From: Actinomycetota bacterium
GTDB taxonomy: Bacteria > Actinomycetota > Acidimicrobiia > Acidimicrobiales > Palsa-688
DNA: 64,000 bases
Assembly (NCBI GenBank): GCA_021323695.1
Contig: JAJPKN010000052.1
Span: 53,070 to 117,069, forward strand
Direction: 5' to 3'
The position numbers and the translations under genes are program-made. Shown here in pieces: positions 15,700 through 24,840 of the stretch (position 1 is its first letter; every line of letters begins with the position of its first letter). Below the pieces are notes generated by a model. It saw nothing but the letters and a program-made list of their open reading frames with translations. It was not told where the DNA came from and searched no databases.

Positions 15700-18306
15700 A
15701 TGCAAGAACCAGTTCCTACGGCAAAGACGCCGTTCGGGTGGAGACGGGCCAGGCTGGTAGCTGGCACCCTTGCGCTGTCCATGGCAGCCTTCGGGCCCCT
15801 GGCCGCGGTCACCGCCACCGGCGCGTCTGCCAGCTTCCCGCCCGTGACCACCCAGGCCTACACGATCGGCACGCCGGCTAGCCAGGTGACGAACCTGTCG
15901 GCGTCGGTCAACCCGGCCACCGGTGGGTCCACGGGCAACTACTCGGTGAAGTTCACCACCCCAGCCGGCCTGGCCAGCGGCAACGTGATCACCGTGACCA
16001 TCAGCGGGGCCACCGCTTTTAGCAGCGGTACGGTGAGCAACCCCGGGCTGGTCGACCTGACCAGTGGATCTGTCATCGGCCAGACGACCACCGGCAGCCT
16101 AAGCAGCGGCAACCTCGTGGTGACGACCACGCTCAGCGCCGGGGTGAGCACAGGGGACACCCTGCTCCTCACGTTCCAGGCCACCAACCCCAACGTCTCT
16201 AGCACGGGGTCGAGCGTGGCCTACACGGTCAGCGTGACCACGACCGCTTCGGCTACCGCGGCGAGCACCTCCATCAGCTACACGCCGGCTGCCCCCGGCA
16301 TCGGGCTCAGCGTCAGCACCAACTACTTGGGGGCGTACGCCACCTACACGCTGAGCAACGTGCCTGCCCACAACCTGCTGACCACTACCACCTACTACCT
16401 GGGCGTGGAAGCCAACCAAGCCAGTGCCCTGACCGGCACGATCGGGACCGTCAACTGGTCGTCGGCCAGCTTCACGGTCAAGGACACCACGACCAGTTCG
16501 GTCACGGTCACGACTCAGGCCCCCACGCAGGTGGCGGCCGAGGACGAAGTCGTGGTGCCGTTCACGGTCAGCGCTCCGACCGGCTCCAGCGACGTCTTGC
16601 AGGTCGTCATCAGCGGGGTGAAGAACCCGACCGCGCCGGGTGAGACCGACTACTTCGGTGTCGCCCAGGGCAACAGCAACCCGCCCACGATCACAGCGCC
16701 AGGTGCCGTGGCCAGCCCGTCGGTCACCTACGGCTCGTTCGTGTCGGGGGTGAGCGTGACCCCGTCCAACACCGCGGCTTCTGCGAGCGGGGTCGCCTAC
16801 ACGGTGAGCTTCATCTCTACCGACGGTGTGCCTGCGGGTGACTGGATCCAGTTCGTCGGCCCGGACGGCACGTCGTTCGGCAGTGTGACAGGTGCCGTGG
16901 TGACCGACGCCAAGAGCGGTGCCACCACCGTGCTGACCGGTTCGGCGGTCTCCGCCAGCACCACCACCAACACCAACGACACCCTGAAGCTGACGTTACC
17001 CGCCAACTTCTCGGTCAGCTCCGGGGACCCGGTCACGGTGACCGTCTTCGGCGTGACCAACCCGGCCTCCGGCTCCTACAGCGGCAGCAACGGGCTCCAG
17101 GTCACGACCCAGGTCGACTCGATCGCGGCCAACAACGCCACGGCCTACGTGATCGGCGCGGCCACGGTCTCCAGCCTGGCCCCCAAGGTCACGGTCACCC
17201 CGCCCACGGCTGGTGCCCTGGCCACCTACACCATCGCCAGCTTCAAGGCGGTGAGCCAACTGGTCGCCGGCACTGACACCATCGAGGTCAACGCGTCCGA
17301 CGCGGGGACGACGTTCCCGGCCACGGGCTACACGCTCATGGACGTGACCGCCAACAAGAGCCAGAACCTGACCGTGAACACCGGTGCCTACTCGCACGAC
17401 GTGACCCTGGGCCTCTCCAGCACCGTGCCCGCCGGCGACACGCTCAGCCTGACCATATCGAGCGTGGTCAACCCGATCACGGCCTCGTCGTCGGACACCA
17501 TCACCATGGGTGCCGACAACAACTCCACCAACGCCACCGCCGCCGGGACCCAGGGCCTGGGCACCTTGGCCCTGACCTTCCCCGGTGCCGCCACGACCTT
17601 CCCCAACGGGGCGATCGTGTTCTTCGGGGGCACGGGCTATGTGTTCGCCGGTGGGCACCCCTTCGGTGCACCCAGCCAGCCGGCACTGACTGCGGTCCAG
17701 GCGGTTGACCCCGCTACGGTCCAGACCGCGGCCAGCGGCGCCACCGTCCCCACGACGGCCGCCCGCAACGGCACCCTGGTCACCGTCCCGGGCAAGCCGG
17801 CGATCTACGTCGTCTACAACGGCCAGCTCTACCCCTTCGCTGCGCCGGACCAGATCTTCTCTTCTGGCTTCGACGCCGCGTTGGTCATCACCGTCCCCAG
17901 CCTGGGCGGTATGACGGTCTCCAGCACGGACGTGGCCAAGGCCGGCCTCACCGGCTTCTCCACCTCGTCCGACGGTGCCATCGTCAACTCCTCGGGCACG
18001 TTCTTCGTGTTCGCTGGGGGCAAGGCCTTCGGCATCCCCGGCCCAGCCAAGCTGACCGCTGAGCTGGCGTCGGAGCCGGCGGGCACCACGCCGTCGTCCG
18101 GCACGGTGACCTCTGCCATGCAGAGCGCCGCCATCGCCGATGGCGTCGTCGTCACCAACAACGGTGCCGTGTACGTGACCAGTGGGGGCAACCTGTTCCC
18201 GTTCAAGGGCAGCAAGCAGATTGCCAACGACGGCTACGGGGGCACCCCGTCCATCCTCATCCCCAACCTGGGTGGGCTGGCCGTGGCCAGCTACACCGGG
18301 TCATAA
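15700..18306 (+). CDS. Secreted surface protein with Ig-like modules and four-unit C-terminal repeat, paralogue 1 (868 aa)
   Basis: A Sec signal peptide (RRARLVAGTLALSMAAFGPL, cleavage probably near ASA-S around residue 45) is followed by about 590 residues of Ser/Thr/Val/Gly-rich beta sequence organised as Ig-like modules with recurring forms such as GDTLLLTF, GDPVTVTVFGVTNP and GDTLSLTISSVVNP. From about residue 634 there are four units of about 50 residues, for example VFFGGTGYVFAGGHPFG, VVYNGQLYPFAAPDQIF, FFVFAGGKAFGIP and YVTSGGNLFPFKGSKQIA, each pairing a display motif with YPF/FPF and a short helix. No sortase signal or membrane anchor is visible. It may be an S-layer-like or cell-wall-bound protein. 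The next gene is a clear paralogue. The codon choice looks less GC-rich at third positions than its paralogue, as often in highly expressed genes. Confidence 0.75.
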   Translation: MQEPVPTAKTPFGWRRARLVAGTLALSMAAFGPLAAVTATGASASFPPVTTQAYTIGTPASQVTNLSASVNPATGGSTGNYSVKFTTPAGLASGNVITVTISGATAFSSGTVSNPGLVDLTSGSVIGQTTTGSLSSGNLVVTTTLSAGVSTGDTLLLTFQATNPNVSSTGSSVAYTVSVTTTASATAASTSISYTPAAPGIGLSVSTNYLGAYATYTLSNVPAHNLLTTTTYYLGVEANQASALTGTIGTVNWSSASFTVKDTTTSSVTVTTQAPTQVAAEDEVVVPFTVSAPTGSSDVLQVVISGVKNPTAPGETDYFGVAQGNSNPPTITAPGAVASPSVTYGSFVSGVSVTPSNTAASASGVAYTVSFISTDGVPAGDWIQFVGPDGTSFGSVTGAVVTDAKSGATTVLTGSAVSASTTTNTNDTLKLTLPANFSVSSGDPVTVTVFGVTNPASGSYSGSNGLQVTTQVDSIAANNATAYVIGAATVSSLAPKVTVTPPTAGALATYTIASFKAVSQLVAGTDTIEVNASDAGTTFPATGYTLMDVTANKSQNLTVNTGAYSHDVTLGLSSTVPAGDTLSLTISSVVNPITASSSDTITMGADNNSTNATAAGTQGLGTLALTFPGAATTFPNGAIVFFGGTGYVFAGGHPFGAPSQPALTAVQAVDPATVQTAASGATVPTTAARNGTLVTVPGKPAIYVVYNGQLYPFAAPDQIFSSGFDAALVITVPSLGGMTVSSTDVAKAGLTGFSTSSDGAIVNSSGTFFVFAGGKAFGIPGPAKLTAELASEPAGTTPSSGTVTSAMQSAAIADGVVVTNNGAVYVTSGGNLFPFKGSKQIANDGYGGTPSILIPNLGGLAVASYTGS

Positions 18307-18366
18307 GCCTGGGGCCTCCGCCGGCCGTACTGGCCGGCTTGAGGCTGGGCTGAAGTAAACACCCAA

Positions 18367-18402
18367 AGGAGGGCGGCCCCGAGGGGCCGCCCTCCTGTTT
18401 TG
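18367..18402 (+). terminator. Intrinsic terminator after surface protein gene 1
   Basis: A 13-14 bp perfect stem, AGGAGGGCGGCCCC (18367-18380) with its complement (18383-18396), is followed by GTTTTGG. It lies 60 bases after the stop at 18306 and is the clearest intrinsic terminator in the window. Confidence 0.85.
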
Positions 18403-18448
18403 GGCCAGGGCTACGATCGTTTTCGGACGTCCTCGGAGGAGGGGCCAG

Positions 18449-21109
18449 GTGCCAGGCGACATAAGGTTGGCCCGGCCCGCCGGGCGGCTGCCCAGGTGGC
18501 GGCCCGGGGGGCTGCCCAGGGCTGGGTGCGTCTTGGCCGCGGCCCTGGTAGCTGCCCTGGCCCCGGCCCCCTCGGCGGCGGCCTCCTACCCGGCGGTCGA
18601 GACCCAGCCCTACCTGGTCACCGGGGCAATGGGGACGGTGGCCAACCTGGCCGCGTCGGTGTGGCCGGCCACCACCCCAGCGACGGGCAACTACACCCTG
18701 CGCTTCACCACCCCCTCGGCCCTCCAGCCCGGCCCGGCCCGAGGTGCCAGCACCTCTTACATCGACATCGAGGACTCGGCCGGCTCGGGCAACGGGGTCG
18801 TGTCGGCCCTCGCCCCGGGGGGGGTGGGGGTGGCGGACCTGTCCACCGGGTACGTCTTTTCGGCTACGGTCGCCAACGGCTTCTTGGTGCCGGCCAGCGA
18901 GTCCAGCCCCCTGGTTGTCTACCTGGGCGGCTCGGGTAGCGTCGACGCTGGCGACAACCTGGTCGTCACCTTCGCCGCGGCCAACCCGGCCGCCGGCGCC
19001 TACACCTTCAGCGTCCAGACCTCGGCCAACCCCGCCTACGCGACGACGCTTGCCCCGGTGGCCATCGTGTCGTCGTCGGCCCCGGCGGCGGCGTCGGTGT
19101 CCAGCCCCGCCCTGGGCCAAGGGGCTACCTACACGCTGAGCAACCTGGCTGCCGGGGCTGGGGCCAGTTCGTTGGTGGTCCAGGCCTGCAGCGGAGGGGC
19201 CCCTCCGACCGGGCCGTGCACACCGGCCACGGCCGGCGGTGGCACCGGGGGCATCTTCTTTTCCCAGGCTCCCTCGGGCTACAGCGTGGTGGACACCACC
19301 CGGTCGGCCAACTTGGCCGTGACCGGGGTGAGCCCGGTGCAGGCCGGGGGCAGCTTCACCGGCGGCGTCGCCCTTTCCCTGGCCGGAGCGGTGGCCGCGG
19401 GCGACAAGCTGACCATCACCGCCACCGGCCTCAACCCGAGCTCCCCTGAGACGGACTATTTCGCCGTCAGCTTCGGCTCGCTGGGCAACGGCCTGGCCAG
19501 TGCCGGCCCGGTCAGCTTCGGCGAGACGGTGCTGGGCGTTACTGTCGGCGTCTCCGACAACGCCGCCCTGGCCACCTCCACCTACACCGTCGGGTTCACC
19601 TTGAGCGCCCGGGGGGCGATGCCCTCGGGCGGCACCATAACCATCGTCGGCCCCGACGGGACCAGCTTCTCCAGCAGCTCGGGCGCCCAGGTGACGGACT
19701 CGACCACCGGTGCCACCCAGGTGGTGGGCACCTCCGGCATCGCCGTGAGCACCACCCGCTCGGCCGGCGACACCGCCGCCGTCGCCACCACCCTCGACTT
19801 TTCCGGGGGCGATTCGGTGACGGTCACGGTGTTCAACGTCACCAACCCGGCGGGGGGGACGTTCAGCGGCAGCGACGGGCTGTCGGTCAGGACCACCGGT
19901 GACCCCCTGCCCGCCTACAACGCCCTCGCCTACTCGATCAGCTTTTCGGCCCAGCCCACGGGGGCCACGGTGGTGACGGTCACCCCGGCCACCCCCGGCG
20001 CCCTGGCCTCCTACACGGTCGGGACCTTCGACGCCGCCAGCGCCCTGGTGGCCGGGGCCGACACCATCGAGGTCAAGGTGGTGGGGGCGGGCCAGTCCGG
20101 GACCGAGTTCCCGGCGACGGCCACCCTCACGGACTCGACCACCCCGTCGGGCTCCCAGGCCCTCCTCGCCCGGGCGGGGGCAGGGACCGACGACGTGGTC
20201 TACGGCCTCACCCAGGACGTGGCCGCCGGGGACGTGCTCAGCTTGACCATGGCCACCGTCGTCAACCCACCCGGAGGCAGCTACCGGCTTGAGCTGGGCA
20301 CCGGGTCGGTGTCCTCCAACTCCACCTCGACCGGGGCCGAGGGCCTGGCCGCCCCCGAGGCCAGCTTCCCGGGGGCCAACCTAACCTACCCCAACGGGGC
20401 ACTGGTCAGCTTCGGTGGCGCCGTCTACGCCTTTGCCGGCGGCCACGCCTTTGCCGTCCCCTCCCTGAAGGCCCTCGCCGCCCTGCAGAAGGTGGACAAG
20501 GCCACCGTCCAGGCCGCCGCCCCGGGGGCCAACTTGCCGGTGGGGGCGCCCCGGCCCGGGACCCTGCTCAGTACCGGCCCGGTCAACGGCAACTGGGCCA
20601 TCTGGGTCGTCGGCACCGACGGCCAGCTCCACGGCTTTGCCTCGCCCTCGCAGCTGTTGGCCGACGGCTACGACGCCGCCTTGGTCGTCACCGTGCCCAA
20701 CCTGGGCGGCCTGCCCCAAGGGGCGGCGGCGGGCAGGCTGGGGGCGGCGGCCAACGCCCTCGCCACCAGCGCCGACGGGGCGGTCGTGGCCTTTGGGGGC
20801 ACCTACTACGTCTTTGCCGGGGGGCGGGCCTTCGGTGTGCCCAGCCCGGCCCGGCTGGCCGCGCTGCGGGCCAGCGACCGGGCCACGGTCCTGGCCGGCA
20901 CGGTCAGCGCCGCCCAGGGGGACGCCCCCGTGGCCACCGGTACCGTCCTCAGCGTCCCCGAGGGAGGGGTCTACGTGGCCAGCGGGGGCAACCTGTTCCC
21001 CTTCAAGACCCTGAGCCAGCTGGCCGCCGACGGCTACGGCGGCACGCCGGCTGTGCCGGTGCCGAGCACCGGTGGGTTGGTGGTCGAGTTCCCCTACTCG
21101 GGGCCCTGA
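18449..21109 (+). CDS. Secreted surface protein, paralogue 2 of the tandem pair (886 aa)
   Basis: Same architecture as the preceding gene: signal peptide (GCVLAAALVAALAPAPSAAA), Ig-like modules that align with those of the first protein (shared forms ETQPYLVTGAMGTVANLAAS, IVGPDGTSFSSSSGAQVTDS, GDSVTVTVFNVTNPAGG), and from about residue 647 the four-unit repeat (YAFAGGHAFAVPS, VGTDGQLHGFASPSQLL, YYVFAGGRAFGVPS, YVASGGNLFPFKTLSQLA). GTG at 18449 has GGAGGAGGGG just upstream. A terminator separates the two genes, so they are transcribed independently. Function unknown; a paired cell-surface lattice, or alternating surface antigens, are both possible. The proteins differ enough that the duplication is not recent. 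Confidence 0.75.
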   Translation: MPGDIRLARPAGRLPRWRPGGLPRAGCVLAAALVAALAPAPSAAASYPAVETQPYLVTGAMGTVANLAASVWPATTPATGNYTLRFTTPSALQPGPARGASTSYIDIEDSAGSGNGVVSALAPGGVGVADLSTGYVFSATVANGFLVPASESSPLVVYLGGSGSVDAGDNLVVTFAAANPAAGAYTFSVQTSANPAYATTLAPVAIVSSSAPAAASVSSPALGQGATYTLSNLAAGAGASSLVVQACSGGAPPTGPCTPATAGGGTGGIFFSQAPSGYSVVDTTRSANLAVTGVSPVQAGGSFTGGVALSLAGAVAAGDKLTITATGLNPSSPETDYFAVSFGSLGNGLASAGPVSFGETVLGVTVGVSDNAALATSTYTVGFTLSARGAMPSGGTITIVGPDGTSFSSSSGAQVTDSTTGATQVVGTSGIAVSTTRSAGDTAAVATTLDFSGGDSVTVTVFNVTNPAGGTFSGSDGLSVRTTGDPLPAYNALAYSISFSAQPTGATVVTVTPATPGALASYTVGTFDAASALVAGADTIEVKVVGAGQSGTEFPATATLTDSTTPSGSQALLARAGAGTDDVVYGLTQDVAAGDVLSLTMATVVNPPGGSYRLELGTGSVSSNSTSTGAEGLAAPEASFPGANLTYPNGALVSFGGAVYAFAGGHAFAVPSLKALAALQKVDKATVQAAAPGANLPVGAPRPGTLLSTGPVNGNWAIWVVGTDGQLHGFASPSQLLADGYDAALVVTVPNLGGLPQGAAAGRLGAAANALATSADGAVVAFGGTYYVFAGGRAFGVPSPARLAALRASDRATVLAGTVSAAQGDAPVATGTVLSVPEGGVYVASGGNLFPFKTLSQLAADGYGGTPAVPVPSTGGLVVEFPYSGP

Positions 21110-21182
21110 CCTGCTGGGGCCCTGACGGGGCGCCGGGCCGTGGTGCCCAGGCGCCGGGCCCTAGGGGGCGTCAAGCCGGTGC

Positions 21183-21202
21183 CCTGGGGCCGGCGCCCCA
21201 GG
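21183..21202. terminator. Candidate bidirectional terminator between convergent genes
   Basis: CCTGGGGC (21183-21190), loop CGGC, GCCCCAGG (21195-21202): a perfect 8-bp stem between the convergent surface-protein and YceI genes, in a GC-rich stretch with several overlapping inverted repeats. There is no T-run, so termination efficiency is uncertain. Confidence 0.4.
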
Positions 21203-21254
21203 TGCCGGCGCCCCAGCGTGCCCCTGGAGCAGCCTGGGCCCAGGCGGCCGGGCG

Positions 21255-21833
21255 TCAGGCCGCTTTGTCCTCCAGGATGGCTTCAACCTCCAGGTGGACC
21301 TGGATCTTGTCGCCGACCACGACCCCGCCGCCGTCCATGGGCATGTTGATAGTGACGCCGAAGTCTTGGCGGTTGATCTCCGTGGTGGCAGAGAAGCCGC
21401 AGCGGTACTTGCCGTAGGGGTCCTTGGTGAAGCCGTTCAGCTCCAACTGGAAGGTGACTGGCCGGGTCACGCCGTGGACGGTCAGCTCACCGTCGAGCTC
21501 GTAGCGCTCGCCGTCCCGGGGCCTCAGGCCGGTGGAACGGAACTCGAGCGTGGGGTACTTGTCCACCTCCAAGTAGTTGGCCGAGCGGATGTCCTTGTCC
21601 CGGTCGGCGTTGTTGGTGTTCAGGCTGGAGGCGTCGACGACCGCGCGGACCGAAGACTCCAGGGGGTTGTCGGCGGTCACGATCTGGCCACTGAACTTCT
21701 CGAAGTGCCCCCTCACCTTGCTCACCATCATGTGGCGGACGGTGAAGGACACATCGGAGTGGACCGGGTCGATGGCCCAGGTGCCGGCGATGTAGCCGGG
21801 GATCTCAGTGGTGGTCGCGGTCGTGGTGCTCAT
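21255..21833 (-). CDS. YceI family protein (192 aa)
   Basis: Lipocalin-like beta barrel of the YceI family, thought to bind polyisoprenoid or other lipophilic ligands. IPGYIAGTWAIDPVHSDVSF and FTVRHMMVSKVRGHF mark the start of the domain, followed by ADRDKDIRSANYLEVDKYPT, LTVHGVTRPVTF and TEINRQDFGVT. There is no signal peptide, unlike proteobacterial members, so it is probably cytoplasmic, as in related actinobacterial proteins. The ATG at 21833 has a strong AGGAGG 7 bases upstream; the open frame extends much further 5' but that part is antisense to the MarR gene. It is divergent from marR with shared operator-like sites, so it is probably under control of that regulator. Confidence 0.92.
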   Translation of the reverse strand: MSTTTATTTEIPGYIAGTWAIDPVHSDVSFTVRHMMVSKVRGHFEKFSGQIVTADNPLESSVRAVVDASSLNTNNADRDKDIRSANYLEVDKYPTLEFRSTGLRPRDGERYELDGELTVHGVTRPVTFQLELNGFTKDPYGKYRCGFSATTEINRQDFGVTINMPMDGGGVVVGDKIQVHLEVEAILEDKAA

Positions 21834-21849
21834 GGGTGCTCCTCCTAAT

Positions 21850-21918
21850 AGTTGAGCTTTCAACTGGTGGGTCACCAGGTGCAACACGATTGAGCGCTCA
21901 ACTATTTCCAGTTGAGCT
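21850..21918. promoter_or_regulatory. Operator cluster between yceI and marR
   Basis: Three related sites lie in the 114-base divergent region: AGTTGA-GCTT-TCAACT (21850-21865, inverted repeat), TTGAGCGCTCAA (21890-21901, perfect 12-base palindrome) and the half site AGTTGAGCT (21910-21918). The last touches the TAAGAT -10 box (21918-21923) of the marR gene. This is the arrangement expected for MarR autoregulation and control of the divergent gene. Confidence 0.6.
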
Positions 21919-21947
21919 AAGATGGGAGGGTCACCGAAGCCCGCTGG

Positions 21948-22553
21948 TTGGACGAACAGGAGCAAAGGACCTGGCGGTCCTTCCTGGAAGCCACCCGGCT
22001 GCTGTGGGCCCGGCTGGAGGCCCAGCTCCAGCGGGACGCAGGCATGCCCGCCTCCTACTACCAGGTGCTGGCCCTCCTGTCGGAGGCCCCGGGGCGGTCC
22101 CTGCGCATGAGCGACCTGGCCGATGTCACCAGCTCGTCCCGCAGCCGGCTGTCCCACGCCATAGCCCAGCTGGAGGAGGCCGGCTGGGTGGAACGGCGTT
22201 CCTGCCCCACTGACCGCCGGGGCCAGCTGGCCACCCTCACCCCGCGGGGCCTGGCCGTGCTGGAGGCGGCCGCCCCGGGGCACGTGGCGGCCGTGCGTGA
22301 GAACCTGTTCGACCTGCTGAGCCCGGGCCAGGTACGCGAGCTCGGCTGCATCTGCCGCCAGGTGGCCGACCGCCTCCGGGCCCGAGAGGCCGCCCAGGCG
22401 GCCGCGGGCCGGGAGGCGGCCCCCGGGCCGGGTGCGGACAAAGGCCTGGGCCCGGGTGCGGAGGAAGGCCCGGGGGTGGCTGCGGAGCAAGGCCCGGGGC
22501 GGGGGCAGGGCACCGAGGCCCTCAGCGGCGCAGGCTCCTCGCGTACAGGGTGA
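21948..22553 (+). CDS. MarR family transcriptional regulator (201 aa from TTG)
   Basis: Winged-helix regulator: LLSEAPGRSLRMSDLADVT, then the recognition-helix region SSSRSRLSHAIAQLEEAGW and the wing VERRSCPTDRRGQLATLT. The C-terminal 55 residues are a Gly/Pro/Glu-rich low-complexity tail beyond the usual MarR length. The only canonical in-frame start is TTG at 21948, but the family-like sequence VTEARWLDEQEQRTW begins at GTC 21930, which is exactly where a leaderless transcript from TAAGAT (21918-21923) would begin. Either the start is unusual or the base is a GTG-to-GTC change. The gene overlaps the end of the convergent membrane-protein gene by 32 bases. It probably controls the divergent yceI. 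Confidence 0.88.
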   Translation: MDEQEQRTWRSFLEATRLLWARLEAQLQRDAGMPASYYQVLALLSEAPGRSLRMSDLADVTSSSRSRLSHAIAQLEEAGWVERRSCPTDRRGQLATLTPRGLAVLEAAAPGHVAAVRENLFDLLSPGQVRELGCICRQVADRLRAREAAQAAAGREAAPGPGADKGLGPGAEEGPGVAAEQGPGRGQGTEALSGAGSSRTG

Positions 22554-24600
22554 CCCGGACCGTCCCCTGGCCCCTGGCCCAGCCCCCACCGCTCAGCTCG
22601 ACCGCCTGCAGGGTGGGAGGCGCAAAGGGGGGCGAGTACCCCAGGGCCGGGGGCACCGCCACCACGTGGGCATCGGCGGCCGTGCCGGGGACGAAGCGGT
22701 AGCGGGTAGGCCGGCGGCCCTGCCCCGCCCAGGCCCACAGGTAGACGGCCGGCGGCCGGAGGGCGAGGCCCTGCAGGCGGGCGAGCAGGGGGGAACTGAG
22801 CGAGAACGAGGCGGTGACCAGCTCCCCGGGCACCGACGGCAGGCGGATGACCTGGCCGAAATGGGCAGACAGGCGAGCGATGGCCCGGGCTGGCCCGCAG
22901 CGGTCGGGCACCCGGGCCAGCACCTGCCAGGGCCCGCTCACGGCTAGCTGGGCATAGTGGCAGTACAGGGCCACCATGGCGCCGGGCGGGTCGTACCAGG
23001 GGTCGCGGCCGTCTATGGTGGCCACCTGGTACAGGGCCCTTTCGGGGGCGCGGGCCGAGGCCAGGAACGAGGCGTCCAGGTGGTCCAGGTAGGCCGTGTA
23101 GGCGCTGTAGCCCTGCAGGACGGGCTCCGGGGCCCAGCGTAACTGGGGGTAGGCGTAGCTGAGGCCGTCCTCCCAGGGCAGGGCGGCCATCGTCCGGTTG
23201 CCAAGCTCGGCCAGGAGCCCGGGCGGTAGGGTGTCGCCCGACGCCAGCAGCTGGTGGCGCGTCCGGCTGGCCACCTGGCCCCAGCGCCCGGGGCTCGCCA
23301 GGTCCAGCACTTCTTGGACGGCCGCGTTGGCGGCTTGGCCAGGCGAGCGCAGGGGCCCGGGTACGCCACCAGCAGCCGCGCAGGCCACTACCGCCGCCAC
23401 CACGAGCGCGGCGGCCTGCAGGCCCACCAGCCGGCGAGGCAGCCGAGCGAGGCCCGTCACCACCAAGGCGAGGCCAAAAAAGACCAGGTCGTGCTTGTCG
23501 TGGCGCACGAAGCCTTCCTTCACCGTGGCCCAGCCCAAACCGGCGGCCATGAGGCAAAGGGCAGCCTTGTCACGGCCTGGCCTTCCCCGCGCCGACCAGG
23601 CCAGGAGCACCGCGGCCAGCACGCCGGCCACCACGGCGTAGAGGTCCTCGGCCCGGCGGCCGGTCGACAAGCCCATGGCCGCGCTGTACCCGGCCGCCAC
23701 CGACAGCGCCCCTCGGAAGTAGCTGGCCAAGTTGGACAGGCTTTGCCCGGCCGCCGCCCAGGCCAGCACCACCGTGGCGGCCAGCCCGCCAACGCCGGCC
23801 AGGGCCCCGGCCCGCCGGGCGGGCCTGGGTGCAGCTGCGGCGGCCAGGACGGCCAGGCCGGTGCTGACCAGGCCCACGTTGACCTCCACCAAGAGCTGGA
23901 ACCCGGCTATGGCCCCCAGGGCGCCCAGGGCGACGAGCCGCTTGGCCCCACCGGCCAGCCGCAAGCTGGCCAGCGCCAGCCCCAGGCTGGCGGCCAGCGC
24001 CAGCTGGGGTGCCTCGAGGAGGCTGCCGGCGACGGCCAAGCTGGCCCAGGCCACGGCACCGGCGGGCAGCAGCCTCCACGAAGGCCGTAGGGCCGAGGTC
24101 ACCAGGGCGGCCACCCCCCAGGTCACGGCCCAGGTGTAGAGCACGGCCAGGCCGGCGGTGAGCCGGTAGAAGGCGACGATGTCCTCGACGAACCCGTAGG
24201 GCCCGAAGGTGAAGATGAGCTGCGGGCCCCACTGCAGGTGGTGCTCGAAGCCGATGGCCAGGCCCGCCTGCCAGGAGTCGAGGCCGGCCCGGGCGGCCTG
24301 CCAGGGGTAAGGGCGCCACGAGAGCAGTGCCGCCAAGGCGCTTACGGCGGCAGTGGCAGGCCAGCCCTGCCACCGGTGCCACCCTCGTCCTTCGGGCCGT
24401 CCGTGCCGGCTCTGCCACCGGCGCCACCATCGAGCCTGGGGCGGCCCACCCTCCGGCTGCCGCCAGCGCCACCGGTGGCCCTGTGGCCCTCGGTGCCGCT
24501 GGCCCCAGCGGCCCCACCGGGAGCCGGGCGTCGTCTCAGGCGCAGGCTTGAAGTGCCGCCCAGTCTGGCGCTCGGCGGCCGGTGCCTGGCTCATGGCCAC
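22522..24600 (-). CDS. Large multi-pass membrane protein of unknown function (692 aa)
   Basis: Not recognised as a named family. The first 80 residues are a very unusual Trp/Arg/His-rich cytoplasmic tail (repeated RWR, RRWQ and HRW forms). About ten membrane segments follow from residue 80 to 430, then an extracytoplasmic domain of about 260 residues with many aromatic residues (LSYAYPQLRWAPEPVLQGYS, YDPPGAMVALYCHYAQL). The segment WGPQLIFTFGPYGFVEDI near the first membrane segments is reminiscent of putative glycosyltransferase-like (GT-C) membrane proteins of polysaccharide loci, which is only a suggestion. The start is GTG at 24600. The 3' end overlaps the convergent marR gene by 32 bases. 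Confidence 0.7.
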   Translation of the reverse strand: MAMSQAPAAERQTGRHFKPAPETTPGSRWGRWGQRHRGPQGHRWRWRQPEGGPPQARWWRRWQSRHGRPEGRGWHRWQGWPATAAVSALAALLSWRPYPWQAARAGLDSWQAGLAIGFEHHLQWGPQLIFTFGPYGFVEDIVAFYRLTAGLAVLYTWAVTWGVAALVTSALRPSWRLLPAGAVAWASLAVAGSLLEAPQLALAASLGLALASLRLAGGAKRLVALGALGAIAGFQLLVEVNVGLVSTGLAVLAAAAAPRPARRAGALAGVGGLAATVVLAWAAAGQSLSNLASYFRGALSVAAGYSAAMGLSTGRRAEDLYAVVAGVLAAVLLAWSARGRPGRDKAALCLMAAGLGWATVKEGFVRHDKHDLVFFGLALVVTGLARLPRRLVGLQAAALVVAAVVACAAAGGVPGPLRSPGQAANAAVQEVLDLASPGRWGQVASRTRHQLLASGDTLPPGLLAELGNRTMAALPWEDGLSYAYPQLRWAPEPVLQGYSAYTAYLDHLDASFLASARAPERALYQVATIDGRDPWYDPPGAMVALYCHYAQLAVSGPWQVLARVPDRCGPARAIARLSAHFGQVIRLPSVPGELVTASFSLSSPLLARLQGLALRPPAVYLWAWAGQGRRPTRYRFVPGTAADAHVVAVPPALGYSPPFAPPTLQAVELSGGGWARGQGTVRVTLYARSLRR

Positions 24601-24840
24601 GGGCCGGCCTGGCCGGGGGTAAAGGTCACTGCCCTTGTATAGCGTGCCCGCTCGTAGCAGTGGCGCCTTGGGAGCGGGCCGACGCTCCCCGCTCAGCCGG
24701 GCCAGCCAGGCCGGCGGGCAGGCCGGTCCATCAGCCGGGCAAATGGGCAGGCCGGCCCATCAGCTAGGCCTACCGGCCAGCCTGCCAGCGGCCTGCACCG
24801 AGCCCCAGCCAGTGGTCTGCACCGAGCCGAAGGAGGGCGC

